Assembly: GCF_009746125.1 (NCBI RefSeq)
Contig: NZ_CP041352.1
Span: 833,847 to 897,846, forward strand
Direction of reading: 5' to 3'
Origin: Casimicrobium huifangae
GTDB lineage: Bacteria; Pseudomonadota; Gammaproteobacteria; Burkholderiales; Casimicrobiaceae
DNA: 64,000 nt
Positions 47,700-57,323 of the stretch are shown here, in pieces (positions within the stretch are counted from its first letter, which is position 1; every line of letters begins with the position of its first letter). A program made the translations under genes and the position numbers. A model generated the notes under the pieces. That model made no database searches. It was not told the origin of the DNA and saw nothing but the letters and a program-made list of their open reading frames with translations.

Positions 47700-49058
47700 A
47701 TGTTCGACAAGGTCCTGATCGCCAACCGCGGCGAGATCGCGCTGCGCATCCAGCGTGCCTGCCGCGAGATGGGCATCAAGACGGTGGTGGTGCATTCCGA
47801 AGCGGATGCCGATGCCAAGTACGTCAAGCTGGCCGACGAATCGGTTTGCATCGGCCCGGCGCCGTCGGCACAGAGCTACCTCAATGTCCCGGCGATCATC
47901 GCCGCAGCCGAGGTGACCGACGCGCAGGCGATCCACCCCGGCTATGGCTTTCTGTCAGAAAACGCGGATTTCTCGGAAAAGGTCGAGAAGTCTGGCTTCG
48001 TATTCATCGGGCCACGCGCCGAGACCATTCGCCTGATGGGCGACAAGGTATCGGCCAAGGCGGCGATGAAAAAGGCCGGCGTTCCGGTGGTGCCGGGTGT
48101 TGACGGCGCGCTGCCGGACGACCCGCGCGAGATCATCAAAATCGCCCGCACCATCGGCTATCCGGTCATCATCAAGGCCTCGGGCGGCGGCGGTGGCCGC
48201 GGCATGCGCGTGGTGCAGACCGAGGCGGCGCTGATCAACGCCGTCACCCTCACCAAGGGTGAAGCGCTGGCGGCGTTCGGCAACGGCACGGTCTACATGG
48301 AAAAATTCCTGGAGAACCCGCGCCACATCGAGATCCAGATCCTGGCCGATCAGCACAAGAACGCCGTTTATCTCGGCGAGCGCGACTGCTCGATGCAGCG
48401 CCGTCACCAGAAAATCATCGAAGAAGGCCCGGCGCCGGGCATCCCGGAGCGTCTGATCGCCAAGATTGGCGAGCGTTGCGCCGAGGCCTGCAAGAAGATC
48501 GGCTATCGCGGCGCCGGTACCTTCGAGTTCCTGTACGAAGACGGCGAGTTCTACTTTATCGAGATGAACACTCGCGTGCAGGTTGAGCATCCGGTCACTG
48601 AGCTGATCACCGGGGTGGACATCGTACAGGAGCAGATCAAGATCGCTGCCAATCAGAAGATGACACTTCGTCAGAAAGACATCATCAAAAAAGGCCACGC
48701 GATCGAATGCCGCATCAACGCGGAAGACCCGAACAGTTTCGTGCCTTCGCCGGGGCGCATCACCAGCTGGCACGCGCCGGGCGGGCCTGGCATCCGCGTC
48801 GATTCGCATGCCTACAACGGCTACTTCGTGCCGCCGAACTATGACTCGATGGTGGGCAAACTGCTTGCCTACGGCGCCACGCGTGAGCAGGCCATCGCCC
48901 GCATGCGCATCGCGCTCTCCGAGATGATCGTCGAAGGCATCAAGACCAACATTCCGTTGCACCGTGAACTGATGGACGATGCCCAGTTCGTCAAGGGCGG
49001 CTTCTCGATTCATTACCTCGAGCAGCGGATGGCGAAGCTGGCCGAGCGGCGGAAGTAG
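47700..49058 (+). CDS. accC: Acetyl-CoA carboxylase biotin carboxylase subunit
   Basis: A 452-residue ATP-grasp enzyme that carboxylates the biotin on AccB. It starts [20 protein letters not shown]; the glycine loop is [14 protein letters not shown], and the metal-binding site is [16 protein letters not shown]. An upstream ATG at 47658 would add 14 residues and is possible, but family members begin at [10 protein letters not shown]. Follows accB in the same operon. Confidence 0.97.
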   Translation: MFDKVLIANRGEIALRIQRACREMGIKTVVVHSEADADAKYVKLADESVCIGPAPSAQSYLNVPAIIAAAEVTDAQAIHPGYGFLSENADFSEKVEKSGFVFIGPRAETIRLMGDKVSAKAAMKKAGVPVVPGVDGALPDDPREIIKIARTIGYPVIIKASGGGGGRGMRVVQTEAALINAVTLTKGEALAAFGNGTVYMEKFLENPRHIEIQILADQHKNAVYLGERDCSMQRRHQKIIEEGPAPGIPERLIAKIGERCAEACKKIGYRGAGTFEFLYEDGEFYFIEMNTRVQVEHPVTELITGVDIVQEQIKIAANQKMTLRQKDIIKKGHAIECRINAEDPNSFVPSPGRITSWHAPGGPGIRVDSHAYNGYFVPPNYDSMVGKLLAYGATREQAIARMRIALSEMIVEGIKTNIPLHRELMDDAQFVKGGFSIHYLEQRMAKLAERRK

Positions 49059-49154
49059 TTTGCGCTTGCGCGCAGGACGTCGCCGCTTCGCGGCTAAGAC
49101 GACGGCGCCGCCGGCGCCTATGACGACGCGCCTCATGGCGCTAGGACGCGAAGT

Positions 49155-50069
49155 ATGGCGATGACTTGGATCGAAATTTCGGGGCCGGTCAAGGGTGACG
49201 CAGCGGACGCGATTGCGGACGCGCTACTTGAGGCCGGCGCACTGGCAGTGGATGTTGCCGACCTGCACGCTGAAAGCGATGCCGAGCAGCCCATCTTCGG
49301 CGAGCCAGGTATGCCGCTTTCCCAGCGGTGGGCCGATAGCCGCATCGCGGCGCTCTTCGATGGCGATGTAGCGACCGAGGATATCGAGGCGCTGTGGCAG
49401 ACGTTGCGCGACGATGTCAACGGTGACGCTGTTGTGCTCGGTCCGCATGAATTCCGCGTGGTGCCGGAGACTGACTGGGTGCGGGCGACGCAGGCGCAGT
49501 TTGAGCCGATCCAGATCACGTCAAAGCTCTGGATTGTGCCGACCTGGTGCGAGCTGCCCGATCCGGCCGCCATCAACCTGCGTGTCGATCCCGGCCTCGC
49601 GTTCGGGACCGGCACCCATCCCACCACCCGGCTTTGCCTGCAGTGGCTCAGCGATCTGCCGCTCGCCGGACGCACGGTGCTGGACTACGGCTGCGGCTCA
49701 GGCATTCTGGCGATGGCTGCTTCGGCGCTGGGCGCAGCTGAGGTGATCGGTGTCGATATTGATCCGCAGGCCGTGGAGACGGCACGGCTGAACACGGCAG
49801 CAAACAGGTTGACCGCCAGCTACGCCGTGTCGGACGCCGAGATCAATCGCCAGTTCGACATTGTGGTCGCCAACATTCTCGCCGGCCCGTTGACGGTGCT
49901 GGCGCCGGCCATTTGCGCTCACGTCAAGGCGGGTGGGCAACTGGCGCTCGCCGGAATCCTGCCGCCGCAGATCGACCGGATCACCGACGCCTACGCGCCA
50001 TGGATCGCGATGACGGTGATCGCCGAGCGCGACGGCTGGGTGTGCATGAGCGGAACTCGAGCGCCCTGA
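49155..50069 (+). CDS. prmA: Ribosomal protein L11 methyltransferase
   Basis: A 304-residue SAM-dependent methyltransferase that trimethylates L11. An N-terminal substrate domain (about 1-90) is joined to the methyltransferase with VLDYGCGSGILAMAASALGA and the catalytic motif VVANILAGPL. PGLAFGTGTHPTTRLCLQWL is typical of PrmA. A second ATG two codons later (49161) fits MTWIEI equally well. Commonly downstream of accBC in betaproteobacteria. Confidence 0.96.
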   Translation: MAMTWIEISGPVKGDAADAIADALLEAGALAVDVADLHAESDAEQPIFGEPGMPLSQRWADSRIAALFDGDVATEDIEALWQTLRDDVNGDAVVLGPHEFRVVPETDWVRATQAQFEPIQITSKLWIVPTWCELPDPAAINLRVDPGLAFGTGTHPTTRLCLQWLSDLPLAGRTVLDYGCGSGILAMAASALGAAEVIGVDIDPQAVETARLNTAANRLTASYAVSDAEINRQFDIVVANILAGPLTVLAPAICAHVKAGGQLALAGILPPQIDRITDAYAPWIAMTVIAERDGWVCMSGTRAP

Positions 50070-50130
50070 GCCCGCAGCCACGCACCTGCGCGCGGCCATC
50101 ACCCGAGGGTGCCTACGCTACGATTGCAGC

Positions 50131-51159
50131 ATGACGGCCATCACCCAGGTTTCAGCAGTGACGCGGTGCCCCCATTGCGGCGCCAAGTTCCGCGTGCGCG
50201 CGGAGCAGGTCAAGCCGCACGCCGGGCTGGTTCGCTGTGGTGCCTGTCGCGGCATTTTCGATGCCGTCGAACACCTGATTGAAGGCACCCTGCCACCCAT
50301 CACCACACATGATGACGAGACGGGCGACCCACCGCGCACCATCATTCAGGCCATGCCTGCGGTGGAGCAACCCGCGCCTGCACCGTCAACGACGGCAGCG
50401 GGAGCTCCGGCGGCGCCCGCGCCGTCAGCGGCCCGCACGGCCGCCCCAGCAGCGCCGACAACGACGGTTTCCAGCAAGAACCCGCTGCGCATCGCGCCGA
50501 GTCCGTCTCCGACGACCGATACCGGCAAGCAAGAGGTGCAGGTCAGGAACATGGACGCCGCGGGTGCGCCGTCAACTCCGGCAACGGCGTTTGACGAAAA
50601 TCCCGCCGGCACAGCGACAGTAACCAGCACCGGTGAGACGGATCACTATCGCTGGCGACCAGCGCCGCAAAAGGCAACCCGAGGCTCGCGCCTGGCCTAT
50701 GGACTGCTGTCGGTGCTCGCTATCGTGGCGCTCTCAGCGCAGGGGGCTTATTTCTTTCGTGACGAGCTGGCGAGTCGCGTCCCGGCATTTGCGCCAACGC
50801 TGGCGGTCGCCTGCGAGCACATCGGTTGCCGACTGGAACCACCACGGCGCACCGACGCACTGGGCTTCGTCGGTGCTGATCTCGCGGCAGATCCCGCCCA
50901 CAAGGGTTTGCTGGTGTTCACCGCAACATTGCGCAACAGCGGCCAGCAGGCAGTGGCGTTTCCCCACCTGATTCTGACCCTCGATGGCTTGAGTGGCGAG
51001 ATGGTCGCGCGCAAGGTCTTCACTCCTGCGGAATTTGCGCCGGCGACAGCCAACCTCGGTCGCGGCCTCGACGGTGGTGCCGAGATTGAAGTCAAGCTCT
51101 ATCTCGATGCCAGCCAGTCCAACGTGGTGGGCTTCAAGATTGATCACGCCTATCTCTGA
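50131..51159 (+). CDS. DUF3426 protein with MJ0042-type zinc ribbon
   Basis: A 342-residue protein. The N-terminal zinc ribbon has C13/C16 and C36/C39 (TRCPHCGAKF, VRCGACRGIF), then a Pro/Ala-rich linker, one transmembrane segment at about 195-215 (AYGLLSVLAIVALSAQGAYF), and a C-terminal DUF3426 domain (about 220-342) with CEHIGCRLEPPR, outside the cytoplasm. Function is unknown; it follows prmA in many betaproteobacteria. Confidence 0.85.
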   Translation: MTAITQVSAVTRCPHCGAKFRVRAEQVKPHAGLVRCGACRGIFDAVEHLIEGTLPPITTHDDETGDPPRTIIQAMPAVEQPAPAPSTTAAGAPAAPAPSAARTAAPAAPTTTVSSKNPLRIAPSPSPTTDTGKQEVQVRNMDAAGAPSTPATAFDENPAGTATVTSTGETDHYRWRPAPQKATRGSRLAYGLLSVLAIVALSAQGAYFFRDELASRVPAFAPTLAVACEHIGCRLEPPRRTDALGFVGADLAADPAHKGLLVFTATLRNSGQQAVAFPHLILTLDGLSGEMVARKVFTPAEFAPATANLGRGLDGGAEIEVKLYLDASQSNVVGFKIDHAYL

Positions 51160-51198
51160 TCTTCAGCAATCGGCTGGCGCCCCCAATAACGCGGGGTT

Positions 51199-52326
51199 GT
51201 GGTGACGGACCCGCTGACGCCGCACCGGCAGGGTGCTTTGGCAATCTGGGTGGCAATCATCTGTGTTGGCGTCATCGTTTACGCCAGCCTGCAACCGTTC
51301 ACCGGCTGGACTGCGCTGCCTTCGACGGCCCGATTCTTTCTCTGGCAACTGCCGCAGCGGGTACTTTGGAACGACGTTGCCTTCAATATCTGCGCCTACG
51401 TTCCGCTTGGTGCCGCGCTCGTGCTCGTATGGCCACGCCAGCTGTCGCGTCGGCGCCGCGTGGGGCTGACAGCAGCCTTTGCGGTGATCCTGTCATTCCT
51501 GATGGAAACTGCGCAAATGTGGTTGCCAACGCGTTTCGCCAGTACGCTGGACATGCTCGCCAACGCCGCTGGCGCGTTCCTCGGCGCGCTACTTGGCTTG
51601 TTGCTCACTGCCTCCGACCGCCTGACCGGTTGGGTCGCAGCACTACGCGAGCGCTGGGTGGTCAGCGGTGCCACCGGCGATCTGATGCTCGCCCTGTTGG
51701 CGGTATGGCTGCTGGCGCAGGTGAATCCGGCCATTCCCCTGTTCGCAGCGACTTTCCACCCCGGACAACAGGCGGCGTTTGAGCCCGCGGTGGTGGTGGT
51801 GGAGCTGACCCAGACCGCCGCGGCGCTGATAGGCATCGGGCTATTCACCGATCTCACCATGCGCCGGCGCTGGCTGGGCGGCGTTGCGCTGGTGCTGGTT
51901 ATTGGCATCGCTGTGCTGATGAAGACCGCTGCAGCCCAGGCGGTGCTGAAGCCTGTGGCCTGGGACGAATGGCTGCGTCCCGGCAACGCGCTGGGACTGG
52001 CGACGGGTGCCTTCGCGCTGATGCTGCTGTTCTGGTTGCCGCGTCGCGCCAAGTCGATCCTGGCGGGCATTGCGCTGCTGACCGGCGTGCTGACTACGCT
52101 GTTGTTGCCTGACTTCATTTCCGCCAAGGCGCCGCTGTCTATCTTCAGCTGGAACTATGGCCACTTGCTGCATCTGAACGGGCTGACGCACACGGTGATC
52201 CTGGCGTGGCCTTTCATCGCCACCGCTGTCCTGTTGTGGCGGTTCGGCGCACCGGGCAAATCGCCTGACGCCGAGCCAGCAGCCACACAAACCGGGGCAG
52301 AAGCGACACCTAAAATGTCAGCATGA
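51199..52326 (+). CDS. VanZ-family membrane protein
   Basis: A 375-residue integral membrane protein with about ten hydrophobic segments. The VanZ-like pattern is in the first part: VIVYASLQPFTGW, WNDVAFNICAYVPLGAALV, and METAQMWLPTRFASTLDMLANAAGAFLG (split: LPTRFASTLDMLANAAG). The C-terminal half is extra to the basic VanZ domain. Function unknown. GTG start; its stop overlaps the next start (ATGA). Confidence 0.82.
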   Translation: MVTDPLTPHRQGALAIWVAIICVGVIVYASLQPFTGWTALPSTARFFLWQLPQRVLWNDVAFNICAYVPLGAALVLVWPRQLSRRRRVGLTAAFAVILSFLMETAQMWLPTRFASTLDMLANAAGAFLGALLGLLLTASDRLTGWVAALRERWVVSGATGDLMLALLAVWLLAQVNPAIPLFAATFHPGQQAAFEPAVVVVELTQTAAALIGIGLFTDLTMRRRWLGGVALVLVIGIAVLMKTAAAQAVLKPVAWDEWLRPGNALGLATGAFALMLLFWLPRRAKSILAGIALLTGVLTTLLLPDFISAKAPLSIFSWNYGHLLHLNGLTHTVILAWPFIATAVLLWRFGAPGKSPDAEPAATQTGAEATPKMSA

Positions 52327-52934
52327 GCACCGCCACCCCCACGCTGATCGACGGCCCGGCAGGACCGCTGGAAATCGCGTTCCAGCAACCAGCTACGACC
52401 GCTGCAACCGCGCTGGCGCTGATCTGCCACCCGCACCCGGTGCATGGCGGCACCATGGACAACAAGGTGGTGCAGACGCTCGCCAAGGCGTTTCTGGAAT
52501 TGGGCTACGCAACGATGCGCTTCAATTTCCGCGGCGTCGGCAAAAGCGCAGGCAACTTCGACGAAGGCATTGGAGAGACCGAGGATGCCGCCGCCGCGCT
52601 CGCGTGGGCGCGGGCACGGGTGTCGCCCTCGCTGCCGCTGATCGCGGCCGGTTTCTCGTTCGGCTGCTTCGTGCAGTCCCGTCTGCTGCCGCGCTCGCAG
52701 CCGCAGCAACTGGTGCTGGTGGGGCCGGCGGTGAGTCGTTTTCAACTGGCAGAGGTACCGAAGGACACGCTGGTCATTCATGGCGAAGAGGACGACGTGG
52801 TGCCGCTGGATGCCGTGATGGCGTGGGCGCGACCGCAGGGCCTGCCGGTCACCGTGTTCCCCGGCACCGGGCATTTCTTCCATGGCCGCTTGACCGAGCT
52901 GAAGGCGGTGGTCAAGCGCAACGGCCGCCTCTAA
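52323..52934 (+). CDS. Alpha/beta hydrolase, KANL3/Tex30-like
   Basis: A 203-residue hydrolase of the small dienelactone/KANL3 group. CHPHPVHGGTMDNKVV is the oxyanion region, FNFRGVGKSAG is conserved, the nucleophile elbow is AGFSFGCFV, and Asp and His are in GEEDDVVPL and GTGHFFHGRL. Substrate unknown. Translationally coupled to the VanZ gene and close to hemJ. Confidence 0.85.
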   Translation: MSTATPTLIDGPAGPLEIAFQQPATTAATALALICHPHPVHGGTMDNKVVQTLAKAFLELGYATMRFNFRGVGKSAGNFDEGIGETEDAAAALAWARARVSPSLPLIAAGFSFGCFVQSRLLPRSQPQQLVLVGPAVSRFQLAEVPKDTLVIHGEEDDVVPLDAVMAWARPQGLPVTVFPGTGHFFHGRLTELKAVVKRNGRL

Positions 52935-52952
52935 TCCAACCGGAATATCACC

Positions 52953-53375
52953 ATGCTCTGGGTCAAAGCCCTGCACATCATTTTCGTCACGACCTGGATG
53001 GCGGCGATCTTCTATCTGCCGCGGCTGTTCGTCTATCACGTGCAGGCGCTCAACGAGAGCGATACCCGCGGCAGCGAGCGCTTCAAGATCATGGAACGCA
53101 AACTGTTCAACGGCATCATGACACCCGGCGCCGTGCTCAGCATCGTGTTCGGCCTCTGGCTCTGGCTGGGCTACGGCATCAGTGGCGCGTGGCTGCATGC
53201 CAAGCTCACACTCGTGCTGCTGCTGGTCGCCTACCACGCGCTCTGCTGGAAGCACCTGCGCGCATTTCGCGATGACCGCAACACGCACTCCGACCGGTAC
53301 TTCCGCATCATCAACGAACTGCCGGTGTTCCTGCTGTTTGGCATCGTGATCTTCGTTGTGGTGAAGCCGTTCTGA
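52953..53375 (+). CDS. hemJ: Protoporphyrinogen oxidase HemJ
   Basis: A 140-residue inner-membrane protein with four hydrophobic segments. It begins [21 protein letters not shown] with the conserved His8, and the conserved Lys lies in [15 protein letters not shown]. HemJ makes protoporphyrin IX in bacteria that lack HemG and HemY. Its stop and the queC start share bases (TGATG). Confidence 0.93.
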   Translation: MLWVKALHIIFVTTWMAAIFYLPRLFVYHVQALNESDTRGSERFKIMERKLFNGIMTPGAVLSIVFGLWLWLGYGISGAWLHAKLTLVLLLVAYHALCWKHLRAFRDDRNTHSDRYFRIINELPVFLLFGIVIFVVVKPF

Positions 53376-54094
53376 TGGCTGCTGTTGCGACGATACCTTC
53401 GAAAGCTCTGGTGCTCTTTTCGGGCGGGCAGGATTCGACCACTTGCCTCGCCTGGGCGCTGTCGCAGTTCGCACACGTCGAAACCATCGGCTTTGATTAC
53501 GGCCAGCGGCATCGTATCGAGATGGACGTGCGGCGGGAAACCCTGCGCGAACTACGCACCACCTTTCCCGAGTGGAGCACCCGGCTGGGCGACGATCATG
53601 TGATCGATCTCGCCGTGCTCGGTCAGATCAGCGAAACGTCGCTGACACGTGATGTTGCCATCGCCTATGAGCAGAGCGGCTTGCCCAACACTTTTGTGCC
53701 CGGCCGCAACCTGCTGTTCCTTACCTTCGCCGCCACCGTCGCGTATCGCCGTGGCCTCGACGTGCTGGTGGGCGGCATGTGCGAGACTGATTTCTCCGGC
53801 TACCCGGATTGCCGCGACAACACGATGAAGGCCATGCAACTCGCGCTGTCGCTCGGGTTGGACCGCAAGCTGCGCGTTGAAACACCGCTGATGTGGATCG
53901 ACAAGGCGCAGACCTGGGCGCTTGCCGATCAGCTCGGCAGCGCCGCGCTCACCAACCTGATCGTTGAGCACACCCACACCTGCTACCACGGCGTGCGCGG
54001 TGAGCGGCACGACTGGGGCTACGGCTGCGGCGAATGCCCGGCCTGTGCGCTGCGCAAGGCAGGCCACGCCAAGTGGCGCGCGGGGCTCGTGTGA
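53375..54094 (+). CDS. queC: 7-cyano-7-deazaguanine synthase QueC
   Basis: A 239-residue ATP-dependent enzyme of queuosine synthesis, turning 7-carboxy-7-deazaguanine into preQ0. The PP-loop is [15 protein letters not shown] and the zinc site is [13 protein letters not shown] with one earlier Cys in [11 protein letters not shown]. The start is coupled to hemJ and the stop to queE (GTGA). Confidence 0.97.
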   Translation: MAAVATIPSKALVLFSGGQDSTTCLAWALSQFAHVETIGFDYGQRHRIEMDVRRETLRELRTTFPEWSTRLGDDHVIDLAVLGQISETSLTRDVAIAYEQSGLPNTFVPGRNLLFLTFAATVAYRRGLDVLVGGMCETDFSGYPDCRDNTMKAMQLALSLGLDRKLRVETPLMWIDKAQTWALADQLGSAALTNLIVEHTHTCYHGVRGERHDWGYGCGECPACALRKAGHAKWRAGLV

Positions 54095-54729
54095 CTTACT
54101 CCGTCAAGGAAATTTTCTACACGCTACAGGGCGAGGGCGCCAACGCGGGCCGCCCGGCGGTGTTCTGCCGCTTTGCCGGCTGCAACCTGTGGAGCGGCCT
54201 CGAACGTGATCGCGCCACCGCTGTCTGCCGGTTTTGCGATACAGATTTCGTTGGCACCGATGGCACGCGCGGCGGCAAATTCTCCAGCGCAGACGCGCTC
54301 GCTGATGTGGTCGCCAGCGAGTGGCCCGCGCCATCCCCGCGAGGCGCGCAACCGCTGGTGGTCTGCACCGGCGGTGAACCGCTGCTGCAACTGGATGCAC
54401 CGCTGATCGCGGCCTTGCATGCGCGCGGCTTTGAGATCGCTGTTGAGACCAACGGCACCATCGCTGCACCTGAGGGTATCGACTGGATCTGCGTCAGCCC
54501 CAAGGCCGGCGCTGACCTCGTGCAGCGTCGCGGTCAGGAACTGAAGGTGGTAGTGCCGCAGCCGCTCGACTTTGCCGAGCTCGCCTCGTTCGATTTTGAG
54601 CATCGCTTCGTGCAACCGATGGACGGCCCCGACCGTGAGCGCAACACGCAGCTCGCCATCGACTGGTGCCTGCAGCATCCCGAGTGGCGGCTCTCGGTGC
54701 AGACGCACAAGGTCATCGGCATCCGCTGA
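54091..54729 (+). CDS. queE: 7-carboxy-7-deazaguanine synthase QueE
   Basis: A 212-residue radical-SAM enzyme with a GTG start overlapping the queC stop. It starts [20 protein letters not shown]. The cluster cysteines are C31, C46 and C49, a CX14CX2C spacing that matches the Burkholderia-type QueE rather than the usual CX3CX2C. SAM-binding features [12 protein letters not shown] and ETNGT follow. It makes the 7-deazaguanine ring from the QueD product. Confidence 0.95.
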   Translation: MTYSVKEIFYTLQGEGANAGRPAVFCRFAGCNLWSGLERDRATAVCRFCDTDFVGTDGTRGGKFSSADALADVVASEWPAPSPRGAQPLVVCTGGEPLLQLDAPLIAALHARGFEIAVETNGTIAAPEGIDWICVSPKAGADLVQRRGQELKVVVPQPLDFAELASFDFEHRFVQPMDGPDRERNTQLAIDWCLQHPEWRLSVQTHKVIGIR

Positions 54730-54740
54730 TTTTCCTTCTG

Positions 54741-54806
54741 GTGGGAGCCGGCTCGCCCGCGAATGTGTGTGAGTCAGCCACGAATGGCGGGCAAGCCCGC
54801 TCCCAC
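54741..54806. repeat. REP-like hairpin of pseudomonad type
   Basis: Arms GTGGGAGCCGGCTCGCCCGC and GCGGGCAAGCCCGCTCCCAC. They pair almost fully. The sequence resembles the REP elements abundant in Pseudomonas. It separates queE from queD. Confidence 0.8.
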
Positions 54807-54826
54807 AAGCGATGGATAATCACGCC

Positions 54827-55192
54827 ATGAACTACGAAATCACGCAGCGCTTCTTTTTTGACGCTGCGCACACCTTGAAGCGCAAGATTGAGGCCGAGGG
54901 CTCGCGTCGCATTCATGGTCACACCTATCACTGTGAGGTGGCGCTCGCTGGCACGCCGGATGCGCAGACCGGCATGGTGAGCGACCTCGGCTTTCTGCGC
55001 GCGCATCTCGATGCGGTGCGTGACCAGCTCGACCATCGCTATCTGGATGAAGTGGCTGGCCTCGGCGCGCCGACGCTGGAGAACCTCTGCACCTACGTCT
55101 GGCGCGCGGTGGAGCCCGCGTTTGCCAACGTGTCGCGGGTGCGTGTGTGGCGCGAAGGCATGGGCGACGGCTGCACGCTGTCGCGATCCTGA
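54827..55192 (+). CDS. queD: 6-carboxy-tetrahydropterin synthase QueD
   Basis: A 121-residue zinc enzyme that starts the queuosine pathway from dihydroneopterin triphosphate. Zinc ligands: H in FDAAHTL and H, H in IHGHTYHCEV. LDHRYLDEVAGLGAPTLENL supplies the catalytic His and family signature. Its stop overlaps the next ATG (TGATG). An upstream in-frame ATG at 54812 is possible but MNYEITQRFFF fits the family. Confidence 0.95.
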   Translation: MNYEITQRFFFDAAHTLKRKIEAEGSRRIHGHTYHCEVALAGTPDAQTGMVSDLGFLRAHLDAVRDQLDHRYLDEVAGLGAPTLENLCTYVWRAVEPAFANVSRVRVWREGMGDGCTLSRS

Positions 55193-56604
55193 TGGCCATT
55201 CCGCCCAAACCGCCTGGCCCACGGAAGCCACTGTCGCTGCCGCAGCGACCGCCGCAGGCGCAGCCAGCACCGTTGCCGCAGCCGCCGAAACGGCCGCCGC
55301 CGCCCCAATCGCCGCAACGCCCGCAGTCGCTGCAGCATGCGCCGCGCCCGGCCGGGCCGCGCGCTGGCACGCTGTCGGTCCACGCCAAACCGGTTCCTGA
55401 CCGCGCACAGCGATTCTTCGCGCCGTGCCCACGCGGGCTGGAGCAAGTGCTCGCCGATGAGCTTGCCACGCTTGGCGCTGCGCAGGTGTCACCCACCGAC
55501 GGTGGCGTCGGCTTCAGCGGGCCGTTCACGCTGGGATACCGCGTCTGCCTCTGGAGCCGCATCGCCAGCCGCGTGCTGTGGCAATTGGCCGAGAGCGAGT
55601 ACCGGCACGAGGAAGAGATTTACCGGCTGGCGCGCAATATCGACTGGCCGCACCTGTTCTCGGCACGCGAGACGATCCGTGTGCAGGTGGACGCCATCCG
55701 CTCGCCGCTCACCAGCCTTGAGTTCGTCACGCTGCGCGTGAAGGACGCGATTGTCGACCGCTTCCGCGCCGCGATGGCCTCGCGCCCGTCGGTGAATACC
55801 AGCATGCCCGACATGCGCATCCACGTGTTCCTCACCGCGTACAAGGCCACGGTGTACCTTGACCTCGCAGGTGAGGCGCTGTTCAAGCGCGGCTACCGGC
55901 GTGAGGGCCTGCTGGCTCCGCTGCGTGAGAACCTCGCCGCCGGGATGCTGGCGCTCAAGGGCTGGACGGGGCAGATGCCGCTGTTCGACCCGATGTGCGG
56001 CAGCGGCACCATCCTCACCGAGGCCGCGATGATCGCCATGCACGTCGCGCCCGGCGCCCAGCGCGCCTTCGCCTTCGAAAAGCTGCGTAACTACGACGAA
56101 GCCGCGTTCAAACAAATGCGCGAGGAGGCTGCTCAAGGTGTCACGCCGCTCGCCGCCGGCCTGCTGTTTGGCAATGATCGCAGTGAGGACGCCATCGCCA
56201 CCACGCGCCGCCACCTGCAGAACATCGGCGGCGAAGCCACCGCCGCTGCCGTCACGCTCACCAATGAGGCGATGGAGACGCTGCCCGCGCCCGTCGCCGC
56301 GCTCTCCAGCGGCCTGCTGCTCACCAACCCGCCCTACGGCGAGCGGCTGAACGAGCTCGCCGAGCTGAAGGCGTGGTACCCGGCCGTCGGCGCATGGCTC
56401 AAGCGCACCATGGCAGGCTGGCGCGCCTGCTTCATCACGGCTGACCGCGACTTGCCCAGCGGCATCGGCTTCAAGCCATCCAAACGCACGCCGCTATTCA
56501 ACGGCGCGCTGGATTGCCGGTTGTTTGAGTTTGAGTTGTATGCAGGGACGCGGCGGACGGATCGGGTGGTGGAGGGAGACGTAGAGACGCACCACCGGCG
56601 GTAG
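55192..56604 (+). CDS. RlmL-type 23S rRNA methyltransferase (THUMP)
   Basis: A 470-residue methyltransferase. A Pro/Gln-rich tail (about 1-65) precedes FAPCPRGLEQVLADEL, the start of the ferredoxin-like/THUMP region. The methyltransferase domain has LFDPMCGSGTILTEAAM and the catalytic LLTNPPYGERL. It corresponds to the first (m2G2445-type) half of E. coli RlmL; the RlmK half is missing, as is usual outside gammaproteobacteria. Its 3' end is duplicated at 57076. Confidence 0.9.
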   Translation: MAIPPKPPGPRKPLSLPQRPPQAQPAPLPQPPKRPPPPQSPQRPQSLQHAPRPAGPRAGTLSVHAKPVPDRAQRFFAPCPRGLEQVLADELATLGAAQVSPTDGGVGFSGPFTLGYRVCLWSRIASRVLWQLAESEYRHEEEIYRLARNIDWPHLFSARETIRVQVDAIRSPLTSLEFVTLRVKDAIVDRFRAAMASRPSVNTSMPDMRIHVFLTAYKATVYLDLAGEALFKRGYRREGLLAPLRENLAAGMLALKGWTGQMPLFDPMCGSGTILTEAAMIAMHVAPGAQRAFAFEKLRNYDEAAFKQMREEAAQGVTPLAAGLLFGNDRSEDAIATTRRHLQNIGGEATAAAVTLTNEAMETLPAPVAALSSGLLLTNPPYGERLNELAELKAWYPAVGAWLKRTMAGWRACFITADRDLPSGIGFKPSKRTPLFNGALDCRLFEFELYAGTRRTDRVVEGDVETHHRR

Positions 56605-56691
56605 CGCGCCGATGCGGAGCGGAGGCGCGACGGGATTAGGCGGCGCCGTGCATTCGCGACGAGCGCTTTGCGAACCGCATGACGAGTCTGT

Positions 56692-56982
56692 TCATAAAGC
56701 GCGCGCTTCACGAATCACTTGCTCACGGAACTTGTCCGGCAAGGCGCGCGGCGTGAGCACGTCAACGGCGACCTGAAGCGCCCGCGCGACTTCAAGCTGC
56801 AGTCGCGCGATGTCCATCATCGTCGTTTCGCTGGTTGGCTCGACCAATAAGTCGAGGTCGCTATCGTCTGTATCTTCGCCGCGCAGCACCGAACCAAACA
56901 CGCGCACGTTGGTAACGCGATGACGCAAGGCGATATCGCGAATCGCATCGCGGTGAATGGTCAAAGCTTCCGACGGGCGCAT
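56692..56982 (-). CDS. MNT-type nucleotidyltransferase (antitoxin-like)
   Basis: A 96-residue minimal nucleotidyltransferase. VRVFGSVLRGEDTDDSDLDLLVE shows the GS motif and the metal-binding aspartates SD-D. Such proteins are usually antitoxins of HEPN toxins, acting by AMPylation. No HEPN gene is seen immediately next to it on the 3' side; a possible HEPN-like protein is upstream at 57324-58031. It lies between the rlmL end and its fragment copy. Confidence 0.87.
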   Translation of the reverse strand: MRPSEALTIHRDAIRDIALRHRVTNVRVFGSVLRGEDTDDSDLDLLVEPTSETTMMDIARLQLEVARALQVAVDVLTPRALPDKFREQVIREARAL

Positions 56983-57075
56983 GGCCCAATTTTAAGGGCA
57001 CTTCGACGCTTGCAAACGTTCACTGCGTGTCGGTTCAACGCCTACGCAAGGCGGGCTCCCTGAGGCGCAGTGTCC

Positions 57076-57280
57076 GGCCTTGGGCGCCCGGCTCAAGCGC
57101 ACCATGGAAGGCTGGCGCGCCTGCTTCATCGCCGCAGTCCGCGAGCTGCCCAGCGGCATCTGCTTCAAGCCGTCTAAACGCACACCGCTATTCAACGGTG
57201 CGCTGGATTGCCGGTTGTTTGTGTTTGAGCTGTGCGCGGGGACGCGGTGGACGGATCACGTGGCGCCGGGTGAGATGGCC
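57076..57280 (+). pseudogene. Fragment copy of rlmL-like 3' end
   Basis: About 200 bases here match 56385-56580 at roughly 85 percent by eye. The translated copy reads RLKRTMEGWRACFIAA, then FKPSKRTPLFNGALDCRLF, against RTMAGWRACF and the same later segment in the intact gene. It lacks the catalytic domain and is a remnant. The copy flanks the MNT gene on the other side. Confidence 0.85.
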
Positions 57281-57323
57281 ATGTCGACTGTTCAACGCCA
57301 CTGACGTCCTCTCGATGGAGAGG

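Noticed and set aside
54741-54806. Possible terminator between queE and queD
   Set aside because: The hairpin lacks a T run and matches REP elements, so it is listed as a repeat instead.
56334-56711. 125-residue minus frame after the MNT gene as a HEPN toxin
   Set aside because: It runs antisense through the rlmL 3' end and lacks HEPN helices or an RX4-6H motif in a sensible place.
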